From the NCBI GenBank assembly GCA_002314675.1, contig DCGZ01000045.1, positions 1 to 24,683 of the forward strand: DNA of 24,683 nucleotides. Reading direction: 5' to 3'. Below, piece by piece: positions 1 to 7,888 of this stretch. Made by a program: the position numbers and the translations under genes. The notes under the pieces are model-generated. The model was not told the DNA's origin and did no database searches. It worked only from the letters and a program-made list of their open reading frames with translations. Position 1 is the stretch's first letter; every line of letters starts with the position of its first letter. This DNA comes from Fibrobacter sp. UBA1765 (GTDB lineage: Bacteria; Fibrobacterota; Fibrobacteria; Fibrobacterales; Fibrobacteraceae).

Positions 1-137
1 TTCTTGTCTCTGGCTCTTGCATCTTGATTACCTCAAAGTGAGCGGAGCGAACGACCTCACTCCCCAAGCACCGAAGGTGCGACCTCACGCCTGACTTCTG
101 ATTCCTGACTCCTGACTCCTGTTCTCTGTTTTGTATC
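1..137. repeat. Partial copy of an interspersed composite repeat with heptamer array
   Basis: Positions 66-85 (AAGCACCGAAGGTGCGACCT) are identical to 14641-14660 and contain a perfect GCACC-GAA-GGTGC hairpin. From 91 to 132 there are six degenerate 7-base units beginning CTGA or CTGT (CTGACTT, CTGATTC, CTGACTC twice, CTGTTCT, CTGTTTT), followed by GTATC at 133-137. The copy at 14501-14705 has the same order: hairpin, heptamers, GTATC. Bases 1-28 also look like a roughly 7-base CTTG/CTGG array, so the element probably continues to the left. No gene is visible here. Confidence 0.75.
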
Positions 138-156
138 TGTTCTAGGTTGGTAGTGT

Positions 157-1788
157 ATGAGAAATAAATATTTGGCAAAGGTACTTGTAGCGAATAAGTT
201 CGCTTCTGAAGATGATGTGCGTACTTATTGGCCACAGGTTTCTGCCGAAAAGGATTTTGGCCAGGTACTTTTAGCAGCTGGTAAAATCGATGAAAAAACA
301 TATAGACGCGTTCTTGCCTATGTAATGCAGCTCGAAGCCAAATCCGCCGCTGCCGTACAGCCTTCTCAAGCTGCAGCTCCCCAGAGTTCCGGGGCTACAT
401 TTGGGCGTAGCGAAAACAAGCCTGTCGCGTCTCAGGTGCCGCAAGCGGCACCACAAGCCGCAGAACAGCGAGTTGCCAAGCCAGAAGCCAAGCCTGCCTT
501 GCAAATTGAAGGAAACAACAGCCTTTATGGTAGCACAGTTTCTTCTTCTGGCGTTCAAGTCGAAACTGTAGCGGGCCTTGAATCCACAAAGCTTGCCGGA
601 GGCTTTAAGGTTTCTACAGCTCAAGGTACCGAAGAAGACAAGTCTGGAAAGCTTCCTGACCGTTTTGTTCTTGGAACTGGTGATGGAGAACCGGTTGCCG
701 TACCGGAAACAATCACTTCTGCAAGTTCCATTGTTGAAATCATTGCGTACGCAAGAGCGTTCCAGGTAACGGATGTTTACCTTTATGACAATCGCCCGAT
801 TGTTTTGCGTCGCTTTGGGATGCTGTACCCGGCAAGCGAAGATGTGATTGCAACGAACCGTCTGAGTGAATGGCTTCTTGAAATGTCAAAAGGCTTTGCT
901 GATTTGTACACGCCTTCTGTCGGTAAAAATTTCCGCAGGACGTTTGCCCTTGCCGGTGTCGGTCGTGCGCGGCTTGTAGTAACTTGGTCCGGCGTTACTC
1001 CGTCGATTTCGATTCGCCTTATTGCAACGCAAACCCCAGATTTTTCGAGCCTGTTTTTGCCTGAATTCTGTTCAGAATTCGGAAATTTGGAAAGAGGCCT
1101 TGTCTTGATTGCTGGCCCTGCTGCAAGTGGTCGTACAACTACGCTTACCGCCTTTGGCGAAGCCATTGCCGCTTCAAGGTACACTTTCCTTGAAACTGTT
1201 GAAAAGCCTGTGGAACGCCTTCTTCAAAATCCAAACGGAGCGCTTGTGCAACGTGAGGTCGGTATGCATACGGCTTCCGGTGTAGACGGTATCCGAGCCG
1301 CCATGAACGATGGCGCAAACGTTTTGCTGTTTGATAGTGTTTCTAATGTAGAAGAACTGTCTGCGTTGCTTTCTGCAGCAAATGCGGGCATGCTTGTGTT
1401 TGCGACAACTACGGGGAACAATACTGTTTCCATGTTGAACCGGTTCCTTGACGAAGTTGCAAAAGAAAACAGGAATTCCTTTGCGTCTTCCCTTGCCGAC
1501 CAGTTGAAGGGTGTGATAGTCCAACATCTTGTTCCGCTTGCAAATGGCGAAGGCCTTGTGCTTGCCGCAGAATCCTTGAAGGTTTCTTCCTCCATTGCTA
1601 ATTTCTTGCGCAAGGGCGATACGTCACAGATCCCTGCTGCGCTCCCTGCTATGCGCGGCCAGGCTATTTCTATTGATGATTCCTTGCAGAACCTTGTAGA
1701 TGCTGGCTACATTGCCGGTGTAGAAGCGTGGAAGAGAGCTTTTGATTCTCGTCGTTTTGCAAAATTCCGTCCAGCGAGAGGTAACTAA
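157..1788 (+). CDS. Degenerate PilT/GspE-family ATPase paralogue with an N-terminal GspE-like domain
   Basis: This 543-residue protein has three parts. Residues 1-60 resemble the small helical N-terminal domain of PilB/GspE ATPases. Residues 63-190 are a low-complexity Ala/Pro/Gln/Ser linker. Residues 190-530 align along their length with PilT. The P-loop at 320-329 is GPAASGRTTT, with Arg326 where the catalytic Lys should be. The Asp box reads VEKP instead of VEDP. The Walker B region (388-397, NVLLFDSVSN) lacks the GE-x-RD signature, and the His box is ATTTGNN with no His. By family knowledge such a protein should hydrolyse ATP poorly or not at all, so I infer a regulatory or structural partner of the pilus motor. 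Its stop overlaps the next start by one base (TAATG), which suggests translational coupling. A pseudogene is unlikely because the frame is intact over 1.6 kb. The promoter is unclear; a weak TAGGTT lies 8 bases before the ATG. Confidence 0.85.
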   Translation: MRNKYLAKVLVANKFASEDDVRTYWPQVSAEKDFGQVLLAAGKIDEKTYRRVLAYVMQLEAKSAAAVQPSQAAAPQSSGATFGRSENKPVASQVPQAAPQAAEQRVAKPEAKPALQIEGNNSLYGSTVSSSGVQVETVAGLESTKLAGGFKVSTAQGTEEDKSGKLPDRFVLGTGDGEPVAVPETITSASSIVEIIAYARAFQVTDVYLYDNRPIVLRRFGMLYPASEDVIATNRLSEWLLEMSKGFADLYTPSVGKNFRRTFALAGVGRARLVVTWSGVTPSISIRLIATQTPDFSSLFLPEFCSEFGNLERGLVLIAGPAASGRTTTLTAFGEAIAASRYTFLETVEKPVERLLQNPNGALVQREVGMHTASGVDGIRAAMNDGANVLLFDSVSNVEELSALLSAANAGMLVFATTTGNNTVSMLNRFLDEVAKENRNSFASSLADQLKGVIVQHLVPLANGEGLVLAAESLKVSSSIANFLRKGDTSQIPAALPAMRGQAISIDDSLQNLVDAGYIAGVEAWKRAFDSRRFAKFRPARGN

Positions 1789-2780
1789 TGCCAGAAAGAA
1801 TTATTCAATCCTTAGAAGCCGCTTTGCAGAGTGGCGCAAACGATGTGGTAATTGCAGAAGGTTATGCTCCGTGTATTCGACTTGGCGGCCGCATAGCAAA
1901 GCTTACCGATGCTCCCGAAATCCCTGCCGGGACTCTTGACAAAATGCTTGGCGTTTTGCCGGATGCCTATGGCGTAAAGAAGGTCGGCCCCTATGCAGAT
2001 AAAATGTGGCGAATCCGCTATTCTCGCGGTTCGCAGGGAAAGGTGGCTTCCTTTAGGGCTCTTCTTGGTGACTGCCCGGAATTTGATACTATTGGAGCAC
2101 CCGATGCCTTGGAAAGCTGCCTGCTTTTTACTTCGGGCTTGCTTCTTTTTGTCGGTCCTGCTTCATGCGGAAAAACAACGACTGCTTCTTCGTTTGTTTC
2201 TGCCTATTGCAAAATGGCAACGCGCCGCGCCGTGTTCCTTGATGCTGTAAATGAATACGAAATCCCCTTTGGCGATAGTCTTGTAATAAAGGGCGAGCTT
2301 GGCTCCGAACCGGAAAAGACCGTGGAACACGCTCTATGCTCTGGTGCAGATATTCTTTGGTTTGGAGATATTACCGAAGAAACCTTGCTCCCTGCATTGC
2401 AGGCCGCAGAATCCGGCTCCCTTGTGGTGGCTACGCTACAGGCAAATACAACTTCCGGAGCTCTTTCTGAACTCCTGGGAGAGCGCGCATCTTCGCTTAC
2501 CAGAACCCTGCTTGCATCAAACTTGAAGGCTGTTGTCGTGGAACACTTGCTGCCTGCAGCGGATGGCTCCATTGTGCCTGCATTTGAAGTGGCTGTGAAT
2601 AACCAGAACATTGCGGCCCAAATTCGCTCTGGTGACTTTTACAAGATTCCTCAATATGTTCAGGCGGGCATTGCCGAAGGAATGTTGCCTCTGGATTCTA
2701 GCCTTTCTATGCTTGTTCGTGGTGGCTATGTTGCAAAGGAAGAAGCCGCAAGGCTTGCGAGCGACCCGGCAAAACTTTAG
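1788..2780 (+). CDS. Second degenerate PilT-family ATPase paralogue
   Basis: This 330-residue protein is close in size to PilT. Residues 16-40 match the PilT N-terminal motif (GANDVVIAEG against GASDLHITAG in the pilT of this window), so the PAS-like domain is present. The Walker A motif at 123-131 (GPASCGKTT) keeps its Lys129. Walker B is altered: the catalytic Glu of the GEMRD motif is Asp194 (FGDITEE) and the Arg is gone. The His box reads ATLQANT, with Gln218 in place of His. It may therefore bind nucleotide but hydrolyse it slowly or not at all. It is translationally coupled to the preceding paralogue by a TAATG overlap and lies 29 bases before the next gene. I infer a hetero-oligomer with the upstream protein or with PilT. 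It could also be a slow active ATPase, since Asp can sometimes substitute for Glu. Confidence 0.85.
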   Translation: MPERIIQSLEAALQSGANDVVIAEGYAPCIRLGGRIAKLTDAPEIPAGTLDKMLGVLPDAYGVKKVGPYADKMWRIRYSRGSQGKVASFRALLGDCPEFDTIGAPDALESCLLFTSGLLLFVGPASCGKTTTASSFVSAYCKMATRRAVFLDAVNEYEIPFGDSLVIKGELGSEPEKTVEHALCSGADILWFGDITEETLLPALQAAESGSLVVATLQANTTSGALSELLGERASSLTRTLLASNLKAVVVEHLLPAADGSIVPAFEVAVNNQNIAAQIRSGDFYKIPQYVQAGIAEGMLPLDSSLSMLVRGGYVAKEEAARLASDPAKL

Positions 2781-2809
2781 TCTTCTTTCATCTTCGCATT
2801 ACCTTTACA

Positions 2810-5200
2810 ATGCCTGTACAGCAGCTAAAGCATGAAAAAAAAGGGATACTTGGCAAGCTTGCTTGCCTTGGCCTTTTTTTGTATGCCTTTCTTGCGTCGT
2901 ATTCCATGGCACAAGAAAGTGAGCTTGCAAATTTTACTGCAGAAGAACAGGATTCCCTAGGTGTTTTTCAAGACTCTTCTGCCGTTGATTCGCTAGATGT
3001 TCATCAAGCTTCATTAGATTCTGCCAAAATAGATTCTAATGTAGTAGATTCAAATTTGGTTGCCGCTGATTCATTAAAAGATTCTCTTGCAAATAGTGAT
3101 AGAGTTGTTATATTGGCTGATTCGGTAAAATCGGAAACGGCTGTTTCGAAAGCTTCTCGTAAAACAGTCCTTTATCTTGACGGATCTTCTCGGTCGGCCT
3201 GGTTTGACCTTGGCGTGCTGTATGCCTTTGAAACCTATGGCGTTCATGTAGATTCCATTGTCGGTAATTCCTATGCGGCATGGATTGCAGCCCTCTGGAA
3301 AAGTGGCTATTCGCTTGATGAAATCCAGCGCGTGCTAAGGCAGCCCGATGTCGAACGGTTCCTTTCTTGCAAAAATGAAGCTTGCAAAAATGAAGCTGCC
3401 CAGTCGGAATTTTTACCTCTTGCAGAATCTGGAATCCCGGCGGCCCGCGCCCGGTTGGTTTTGTCTTTTGATTCTGGCAGTGACTTTAATGTGCGTTCGC
3501 TTCCATTGCACATGGATACTTTGGCCCTTGCAAAAAAACGAGCCCGCTTGCGCATAGAAGAAAGCCTTTACCGTCGAAAGCTTTCTACAACAGTTTCTGT
3601 AGTAGCCTGTGACGGCTCCTTAAGGAATGGGGCCGAAGCGATTCTTTTGTCAATGCCGTTCGAAGGTAATCTGCAGGGGGCAGGCTGTCAAATGCCATTG
3701 CCGATTGAAGGCGATAAAAACGAAACGATAATTGTTTCGCCTCAGCCTCTTAGATCCCCTTTTGAAAGGAATGTGGAGTATATAGCCTATTCGAAGGAAC
3801 TTGATTATTATAAGGAATCGGCAGTTGTCATAAGGCCGCTGCAAGAACCTGTAAATTCCCCGGAAGCATGGATTCAAAGCGGCTTTAGCGAAGTTGAAAA
3901 GAAGTTGTCTGTACTTTCTTCTATGCTCGAATTAAGGCCCTATACGTCTGTGGATGATTCTACAAAACCGTGGTTCCGCTATGTTGCAACCCCGGATTCG
4001 ATAGACTCGGAATTGCAGCAGCACCTGATGTCGTATTGGAACGAAAACGATACGGGCTTTGTCGCCATTGATAATTTTCTTGAAAGAGCATCGGAATCTG
4101 CGGCCTATGAAAGTGTGGACCTGAAATTGCAGCCTAACGGCAATGTCCTTATGCGGGCTAGAGCTCCGTTGCAGCTGGATTTGAAGGCCGGTGGTTTTGG
4201 CGATAATACCCTGGGTGCTTTTGCCTACGCAGATGCGCGTGTGCGCTATGTAAACCAGTTCGAATATGAGCTCGGCACAAGTGTGTTCTATGGCATGGGT
4301 GGCTATGGCGTTATTCCGGAATTGAAGCTTATGAGAATGTTGGAGGGTAGGTTTGGATTTTCCATAAGCTATGAATTTATGAAGCTTAGTCCACTGTCTT
4401 CCTATTTGCTAGATGAAAGTGTTTCAAATAGGATTTACGAAGAACGGCGCGGCGACTTGAAGCTATCCTTTGAATTCATTCCAGATGAATCGAGGAGGCT
4501 TTCTCTTTCTGCACTTGTTGGGAATCGTGAATATGTGATGCACGAATATATTTCTAAAAGTACGATTAGCGCAAAGCCTTTGATTCCTAAGTTGGAGTAT
4601 GAGCAAAGAACCCCGAAGTTTGAAAAATGGTTTGGCGAAAATGGCTATGATATTCTAGGTTCCCTTGGCATGGAGTCTGTTGGTGCAACATTTGGCTATG
4701 GGGAGTCTGTCCCTATTTTCTGGAAGTTTTCGGCGGATGTTAATGGCAATGTTTCTCCGGTAGATTTCTTTACCGTTGGTGGCGGGGCCGCCTTTGGAGC
4801 AAACATGTATCGCGAGGAAGGGCATGATTACCCGCCAAGCTTTGGATTTGCTCCGATTGATTTGACAATTCGCCAGGGCATAGAAGCTACCCCGTGGAGC
4901 GCTCTCTGGTATAACCCAGAGTTTAGGTCCCACCAGTACGGCGTTGTACGTGCAAACATGGGCTTACATAAGGGAGCTTTTGGTGCGTGGGTCTTTGCTG
5001 CTTTTGTTCGTGACTTTGAAAATGAAAATAGGGAATATTCAGGTAACAGGCTCGTTCTTGAACCGGCCCTTCGCTTTGCCTACAAATCCTTGACTGCCTA
5101 TGTTGGCATGAACCGTACCGTAAATTTGCACGATTTTGTTGATTTTTTTGAATTCGACGACTATAATTACTTTGTTCGTATAGGAAATTTCTGCTTTTAA
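2810..5200 (+). CDS. Patatin-like/POTRA/beta-barrel outer-membrane protein with decayed patatin site
   Basis: The 796-residue protein starts with a signal-peptide-like segment (cleavage probably after SMA, near residue 34) and an Asp/Ser-rich linker (about 45-110). A patatin-like domain covers about 118-320, a POTRA-like segment about 400-450, and a beta-barrel runs to a C-terminal Phe (ending NFCF), which is typical of Bam substrates. This order matches PlpD-type (type Vd) proteins. The patatin site looks broken: the Gly-rich oxyanion loop is DGSSRS, the nucleophile elbow is GNSYA (Ser154 kept, last Gly lost), and the DGG catalytic Asp motif is missing where VSPQP occurs. Lipase activity is therefore doubtful. 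The start is uncertain: ATG 2810 has no Shine-Dalgarno, and ATG 2832, one frame over, begins a classic signal peptide (MKKKGYLASLLALAFF) that would join this frame if the T7 tract at 2874-2880 had one more T. Confidence 0.8.
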   Translation: MPVQQLKHEKKGILGKLACLGLFLYAFLASYSMAQESELANFTAEEQDSLGVFQDSSAVDSLDVHQASLDSAKIDSNVVDSNLVAADSLKDSLANSDRVVILADSVKSETAVSKASRKTVLYLDGSSRSAWFDLGVLYAFETYGVHVDSIVGNSYAAWIAALWKSGYSLDEIQRVLRQPDVERFLSCKNEACKNEAAQSEFLPLAESGIPAARARLVLSFDSGSDFNVRSLPLHMDTLALAKKRARLRIEESLYRRKLSTTVSVVACDGSLRNGAEAILLSMPFEGNLQGAGCQMPLPIEGDKNETIIVSPQPLRSPFERNVEYIAYSKELDYYKESAVVIRPLQEPVNSPEAWIQSGFSEVEKKLSVLSSMLELRPYTSVDDSTKPWFRYVATPDSIDSELQQHLMSYWNENDTGFVAIDNFLERASESAAYESVDLKLQPNGNVLMRARAPLQLDLKAGGFGDNTLGAFAYADARVRYVNQFEYELGTSVFYGMGGYGVIPELKLMRMLEGRFGFSISYEFMKLSPLSSYLLDESVSNRIYEERRGDLKLSFEFIPDESRRLSLSALVGNREYVMHEYISKSTISAKPLIPKLEYEQRTPKFEKWFGENGYDILGSLGMESVGATFGYGESVPIFWKFSADVNGNVSPVDFFTVGGGAAFGANMYREEGHDYPPSFGFAPIDLTIRQGIEATPWSALWYNPEFRSHQYGVVRANMGLHKGAFGAWVFAAFVRDFENENREYSGNRLVLEPALRFAYKSLTAYVGMNRTVNLHDFVDFFEFDDYNYFVRIGNFCF
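3366..3395 (+). repeat. Exact 15-bp tandem duplication inside the patatin-like gene
   Basis: The unit CTTGCAAAAATGAAG occurs twice back to back (3366-3380 and 3381-3395). It encodes the duplicated peptide CKNEA-CKNEA just after the patatin nucleophile helix. The unit is a multiple of three, so the frame is kept. It puts two Cys residues five positions apart in an exported protein. Confidence 0.9.
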
Positions 5201-5256
5201 GGGCTTAATTTAGGCTAATAGCCCAAAAAATCCGTTCCACTGCCTCGAAAAATAAA

Positions 5257-5262
5257 TATATT
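5257..5262 (+). promoter_or_regulatory. -10 element of pilT, leaderless configuration
   Basis: TATATT ends 6 bases before the pilT ATG at 5269. With usual -10 to start-site spacing the transcript begins at or beside the ATG. No Shine-Dalgarno and no clear -35 is visible. Confidence 0.6.
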
Positions 5263-5268
5263 CATAGT

Positions 5269-6336
5269 ATGGCATACAATATTCAAGAACTGCTTTCTGA
5301 AATGGTAAAACGTGGTGCTTCTGACTTGCATATTACTGCAGGTGCACCTCCTCTTATTCGTCTTTCTGGTCGTTTGACTCCGCTTGGCACAGACAAGCTC
5401 AAGCCGGATGAAACCATGCGAATGACTTATAGCTTGATGAACGAAATGCAGAAGAAGTCGTTTGAACAGACTAAGGAATGCGACTTCTCCTTTGGTATTG
5501 CAAATCTTGCTCGTTTCCGTGCGAATGCTTACTTGCAGCGTGGTTGCGTAGCTATTGCGCTCCGTATTATTCCGCTTGAAATCAAGACATTCAGGGATCT
5601 TGGACTTCCGCCGATCATGGCTGAATTTACCAACCGCCCGTCGGGCCTTGTCCTTGTGACTGGTGCTACCGGTTCCGGTAAGTCTACGACGCTTGCTGCA
5701 ATGATTGACAAGATCAACAAGGAACGCCACGAGCATATTCTTACTGTAGAAGACCCGATTGAATTTTTGCACAAGCACCAGGGCTGCATGATCAACCAGC
5801 GCGAAGTCGGTAGCGATACGAACAGCTTCTCGCAGGCCTTGAAAATGGCTCTTCGTCAGGACCCTGACGTTGTGCTTATTGGCGAAATGCGTGACCTTGA
5901 AACAATCCGTGCCGCACTTACGATTGCTGAAACGGGTCACTTGACTTTTGCGACGCTCCATACGAACTCCGCAGTGCAGACCATTAACCGTATTGTGGAT
6001 GCGTTCCCTAAGGGAGAACAGCAGACCATTCGTACGCAGCTTTCCTTTGTGTTGCAGGGCGTTATTTGCCAGACTCTTCTCCCGAAGATTGGTGGCGGCC
6101 GTGTAATGTGTTACGAAATTATGAACTGTACTCCGGGTATCCGTGCGCTTATTCGTGATGACAAGGTGCACCAGATTGAGTCCATGATTGAAATCGGCCA
6201 GAAGTTTGGCATGAACTCCATGAACATGCGTCTTTGCGAACTTATTGCAGAACGCAAGGTTGACCGTTTCGATGGCCTTTCCAAGTCTCCGAATCCGGAA
6301 CAGCTCGAAAAACTCCTAATGGAAAAGGGCCTGTAA
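5269..6336 (+). CDS. pilT: Type IV pilus retraction ATPase PilT
   Basis: PilT is the hexameric cytoplasmic ATPase that drives pilus depolymerisation, giving twitching motility and DNA uptake. The 355-residue product has the usual PilT length and all signatures: N-terminal GASDLHITAG, Walker A GATGSGKSTT (Lys138), Asp box VEDPIEF, Walker B VLIGEMRD (Glu206) and His box TLHTNS (His231). Codons are biased to C-ending Asn, Asp and Tyr triplets, as in other well-expressed genes here. It has its own TATATT promoter 6 bases upstream and is followed after one base by pilC. It is the intact reference for the two decayed paralogues upstream. Confidence 0.96.
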   Translation: MAYNIQELLSEMVKRGASDLHITAGAPPLIRLSGRLTPLGTDKLKPDETMRMTYSLMNEMQKKSFEQTKECDFSFGIANLARFRANAYLQRGCVAIALRIIPLEIKTFRDLGLPPIMAEFTNRPSGLVLVTGATGSGKSTTLAAMIDKINKERHEHILTVEDPIEFLHKHQGCMINQREVGSDTNSFSQALKMALRQDPDVVLIGEMRDLETIRAALTIAETGHLTFATLHTNSAVQTINRIVDAFPKGEQQTIRTQLSFVLQGVICQTLLPKIGGGRVMCYEIMNCTPGIRALIRDDKVHQIESMIEIGQKFGMNSMNMRLCELIAERKVDRFDGLSKSPNPEQLEKLLMEKGL

Positions 6337-6337
6337 C

Positions 6338-7540
6338 GTGGCAGTATTCCTTTATAAAGTCCAGAATGCCCAGGGCAACCAGTTCGAGGGTGAAATTGAA
6401 GCCGCAAACAAGGACGAGGCTGAAGGCCTTCTCCGCCGTAAGCGACTGGTAGTCCAGTCTGTCAAGAAGAAGCCGATGGATATTAAAATCAATATCGGCT
6501 CCGGTATTAAGACGATTGACATTTCTCGTTTTACCCGTATGTTTGCTGCAATGACATCTGCAGGCCTTCCTATGATCCAGTGCTTGCAGATTCTTGAAGA
6601 ACAGATGGAAAACCCGGCAATGCGTTCTGTTGTCCATAAGGTAACGGCTTCCATTAACGGTGGTTCTACCTTGGCCGACGCTCTTGCCCAGCACCCGAAG
6701 GTGTTTGACAAGCTCTATTGCAACATGGTGGCAGCTGGTGAAGCCGGCGGTATTCTTGAAGGCATTCTTGTTCGACTTGCCGACTATCAGGAAAATAGCC
6801 AGCGTGTTACCCGTAAGGTTAAAAAGGCTATGACATATCCGATCATGGTTGTGATTGTGTCTATCATAGTTGTTGCCGCCTTGCTTATTTTCGTTGTGCC
6901 TACATTTGCAGGCATGTTTATGGAAATGGGCCAGGAACTTCCTGGACCTACCCAGGTCGTTATGGACCTTTCCGACATGCTTGTGGACTACATCGCTCTT
7001 TGGATAGGTTTGATCGTTGCCGTAGTTATTTTGATACGAACTGTTTTGACTGTCCCGAAGTTGCGATTCCAGTTTGATAGGATTGTGTTGAAATTGCCGA
7101 AGTTCGGTGACTTGAGTACTAAAACGGCTGTGGCTCGTTTCGGTAGAACTCTTGGAACCCTTTTGAACGCCGGTGTGTCCGTGATTGACGCTCTAGGTGT
7201 TACCGCCCGTACAGCTGGTAACATGGCTGTTGAAAGGGCAATTTTGAATGTGTCTCAAGGTATTGCTGGTGGTAAGCCAATCGCAGAACCAATGAAGGAA
7301 GCCGGCATATTCCCTGCCATGGTGATCCAGATGGTTGGCGTTGGTGAAAAGACCGGTAATTTGGGCGGTATGCTTTTGAAGGTGGCCGACTTCTACGATG
7401 AAGAAGTGGATGCCGCTATCGATGCGTTGACATCTATGATGGAACCTGCGATCATGGTGGTTTTGGGTGGCTCTTGCGGCTTTATCCTTATTGCTATGTA
7501 TATGCCGATCTTCTCCATGTCCGACGCCGTCCAAGGCTAA
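6338..7540 (+). CDS. pilC: Type IV pilus inner-membrane platform protein PilC
   Basis: PilC (GspF family) is the inner-membrane platform on which the PilB and PilT motors act. The 400-residue protein has two T2SSF domains (about 65-190 and 270-392). Membrane segments lie near residues 165-190 (MTYPIMVVIVSIIVVAALL), 215-237 and 368-392. The characteristic GLPMIQCLQILEEQ and AGEAGGILEGIL stretches are present, and the second domain has the related VGEKTGNLGGML. The start is GTG, one base after the pilT stop, so the two are almost certainly co-transcribed and probably translationally coupled. No pilin, pilB or secretin gene lies in the window, so the rest of the machine must be encoded elsewhere. 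Confidence 0.94.
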   Translation: MAVFLYKVQNAQGNQFEGEIEAANKDEAEGLLRRKRLVVQSVKKKPMDIKINIGSGIKTIDISRFTRMFAAMTSAGLPMIQCLQILEEQMENPAMRSVVHKVTASINGGSTLADALAQHPKVFDKLYCNMVAAGEAGGILEGILVRLADYQENSQRVTRKVKKAMTYPIMVVIVSIIVVAALLIFVVPTFAGMFMEMGQELPGPTQVVMDLSDMLVDYIALWIGLIVAVVILIRTVLTVPKLRFQFDRIVLKLPKFGDLSTKTAVARFGRTLGTLLNAGVSVIDALGVTARTAGNMAVERAILNVSQGIAGGKPIAEPMKEAGIFPAMVIQMVGVGEKTGNLGGMLLKVADFYDEEVDAAIDALTSMMEPAIMVVLGGSCGFILIAMYMPIFSMSDAVQG

Positions 7541-7876
7541 AAAAACTTCGCGATACTTCGTTGCCCCCGGCCTAGCATAGCGTTTAGTATGCGTCGGCCG
7601 GTAAGGCGCCTCGTCTCGCTCGTTTTTTGAGATTTTCGCTGATAAACTTCGCTATACGGCATCACGGATTTGCTCACGTACCAAGTGTACGCTACGCAAA
7701 TCCGTTCTTTGTCTAGCTCGTTTCTGAGCGAAAAATCCCGTAGTTTCTAGTAGTGGATTGCTACGGCCCGGCATTCCTTTTCTCGCTCGGTTTCGTTCGA
7801 AATTTCTATGTCGGTAAGACACCTCGTCTCGCTCGTTTTCAAGGATTGAAAGCTCTGCATTTTGCGGAGCTTATTC
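7541..7876. repeat. Structured intergenic region with duplicated 28-mer and long hairpins
   Basis: No convincing gene is present. A 28-base segment at 7599-7626 recurs at 7812-7839 with two mismatches (CGGTAAGGCGCC against CGGTAAGACACC, then identical CTCGTCTCGCTCGTTTT). A nested inverted repeat spans 7567-7601 (CCGGCC/GGCCGG outside GCATA/TATGC). Another pairs ACGGATTTGC (7664-7673) with GCAAATCCGT (7696-7705). None has a U-run typical of a terminator. This could be a repetitive extragenic element or an untranslated structured RNA downstream of pilC. Confidence 0.7.
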
Positions 7877-7882
7877 TAATTT
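7877..7882 (+). promoter_or_regulatory. -10 element of the MBL hydrolase gene, leaderless configuration
   Basis: TAATTT ends 6 bases before ATG 7889. With the next two bases it reads TAATTTTG, matching the Bacteroidota -7 consensus TAnnTTTG. No Shine-Dalgarno is present. Confidence 0.5.
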
Positions 7883-7888
7883 TGTTGC

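Noticed and set aside
91..132. Heptamer arrays as a CRISPR array
   Set aside because: The units are 7 bases long, contiguous and degenerate. There are no spacers of 25-40 bases and no cas genes nearby.
157..2780. Calling the two upstream genes pilB and pilT/pilU
   Set aside because: Neither has the Walker B and His-box residues of active PilB, PilT or PilU, so a gene symbol would imply a function the sequence does not support.
5201..5232. Hairpin GGGCT...AGCCC after the patatin-like gene as a terminator
   Set aside because: The stem has only five pairs with a long loop and is followed by A residues, not T, on the plus strand.
5215..6171. 318-codon frame antisense to pilT
   Set aside because: pilT has all family motifs on the other strand. 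The antisense frame has no recognisable motif, and the leaderless promoter serves the plus strand.
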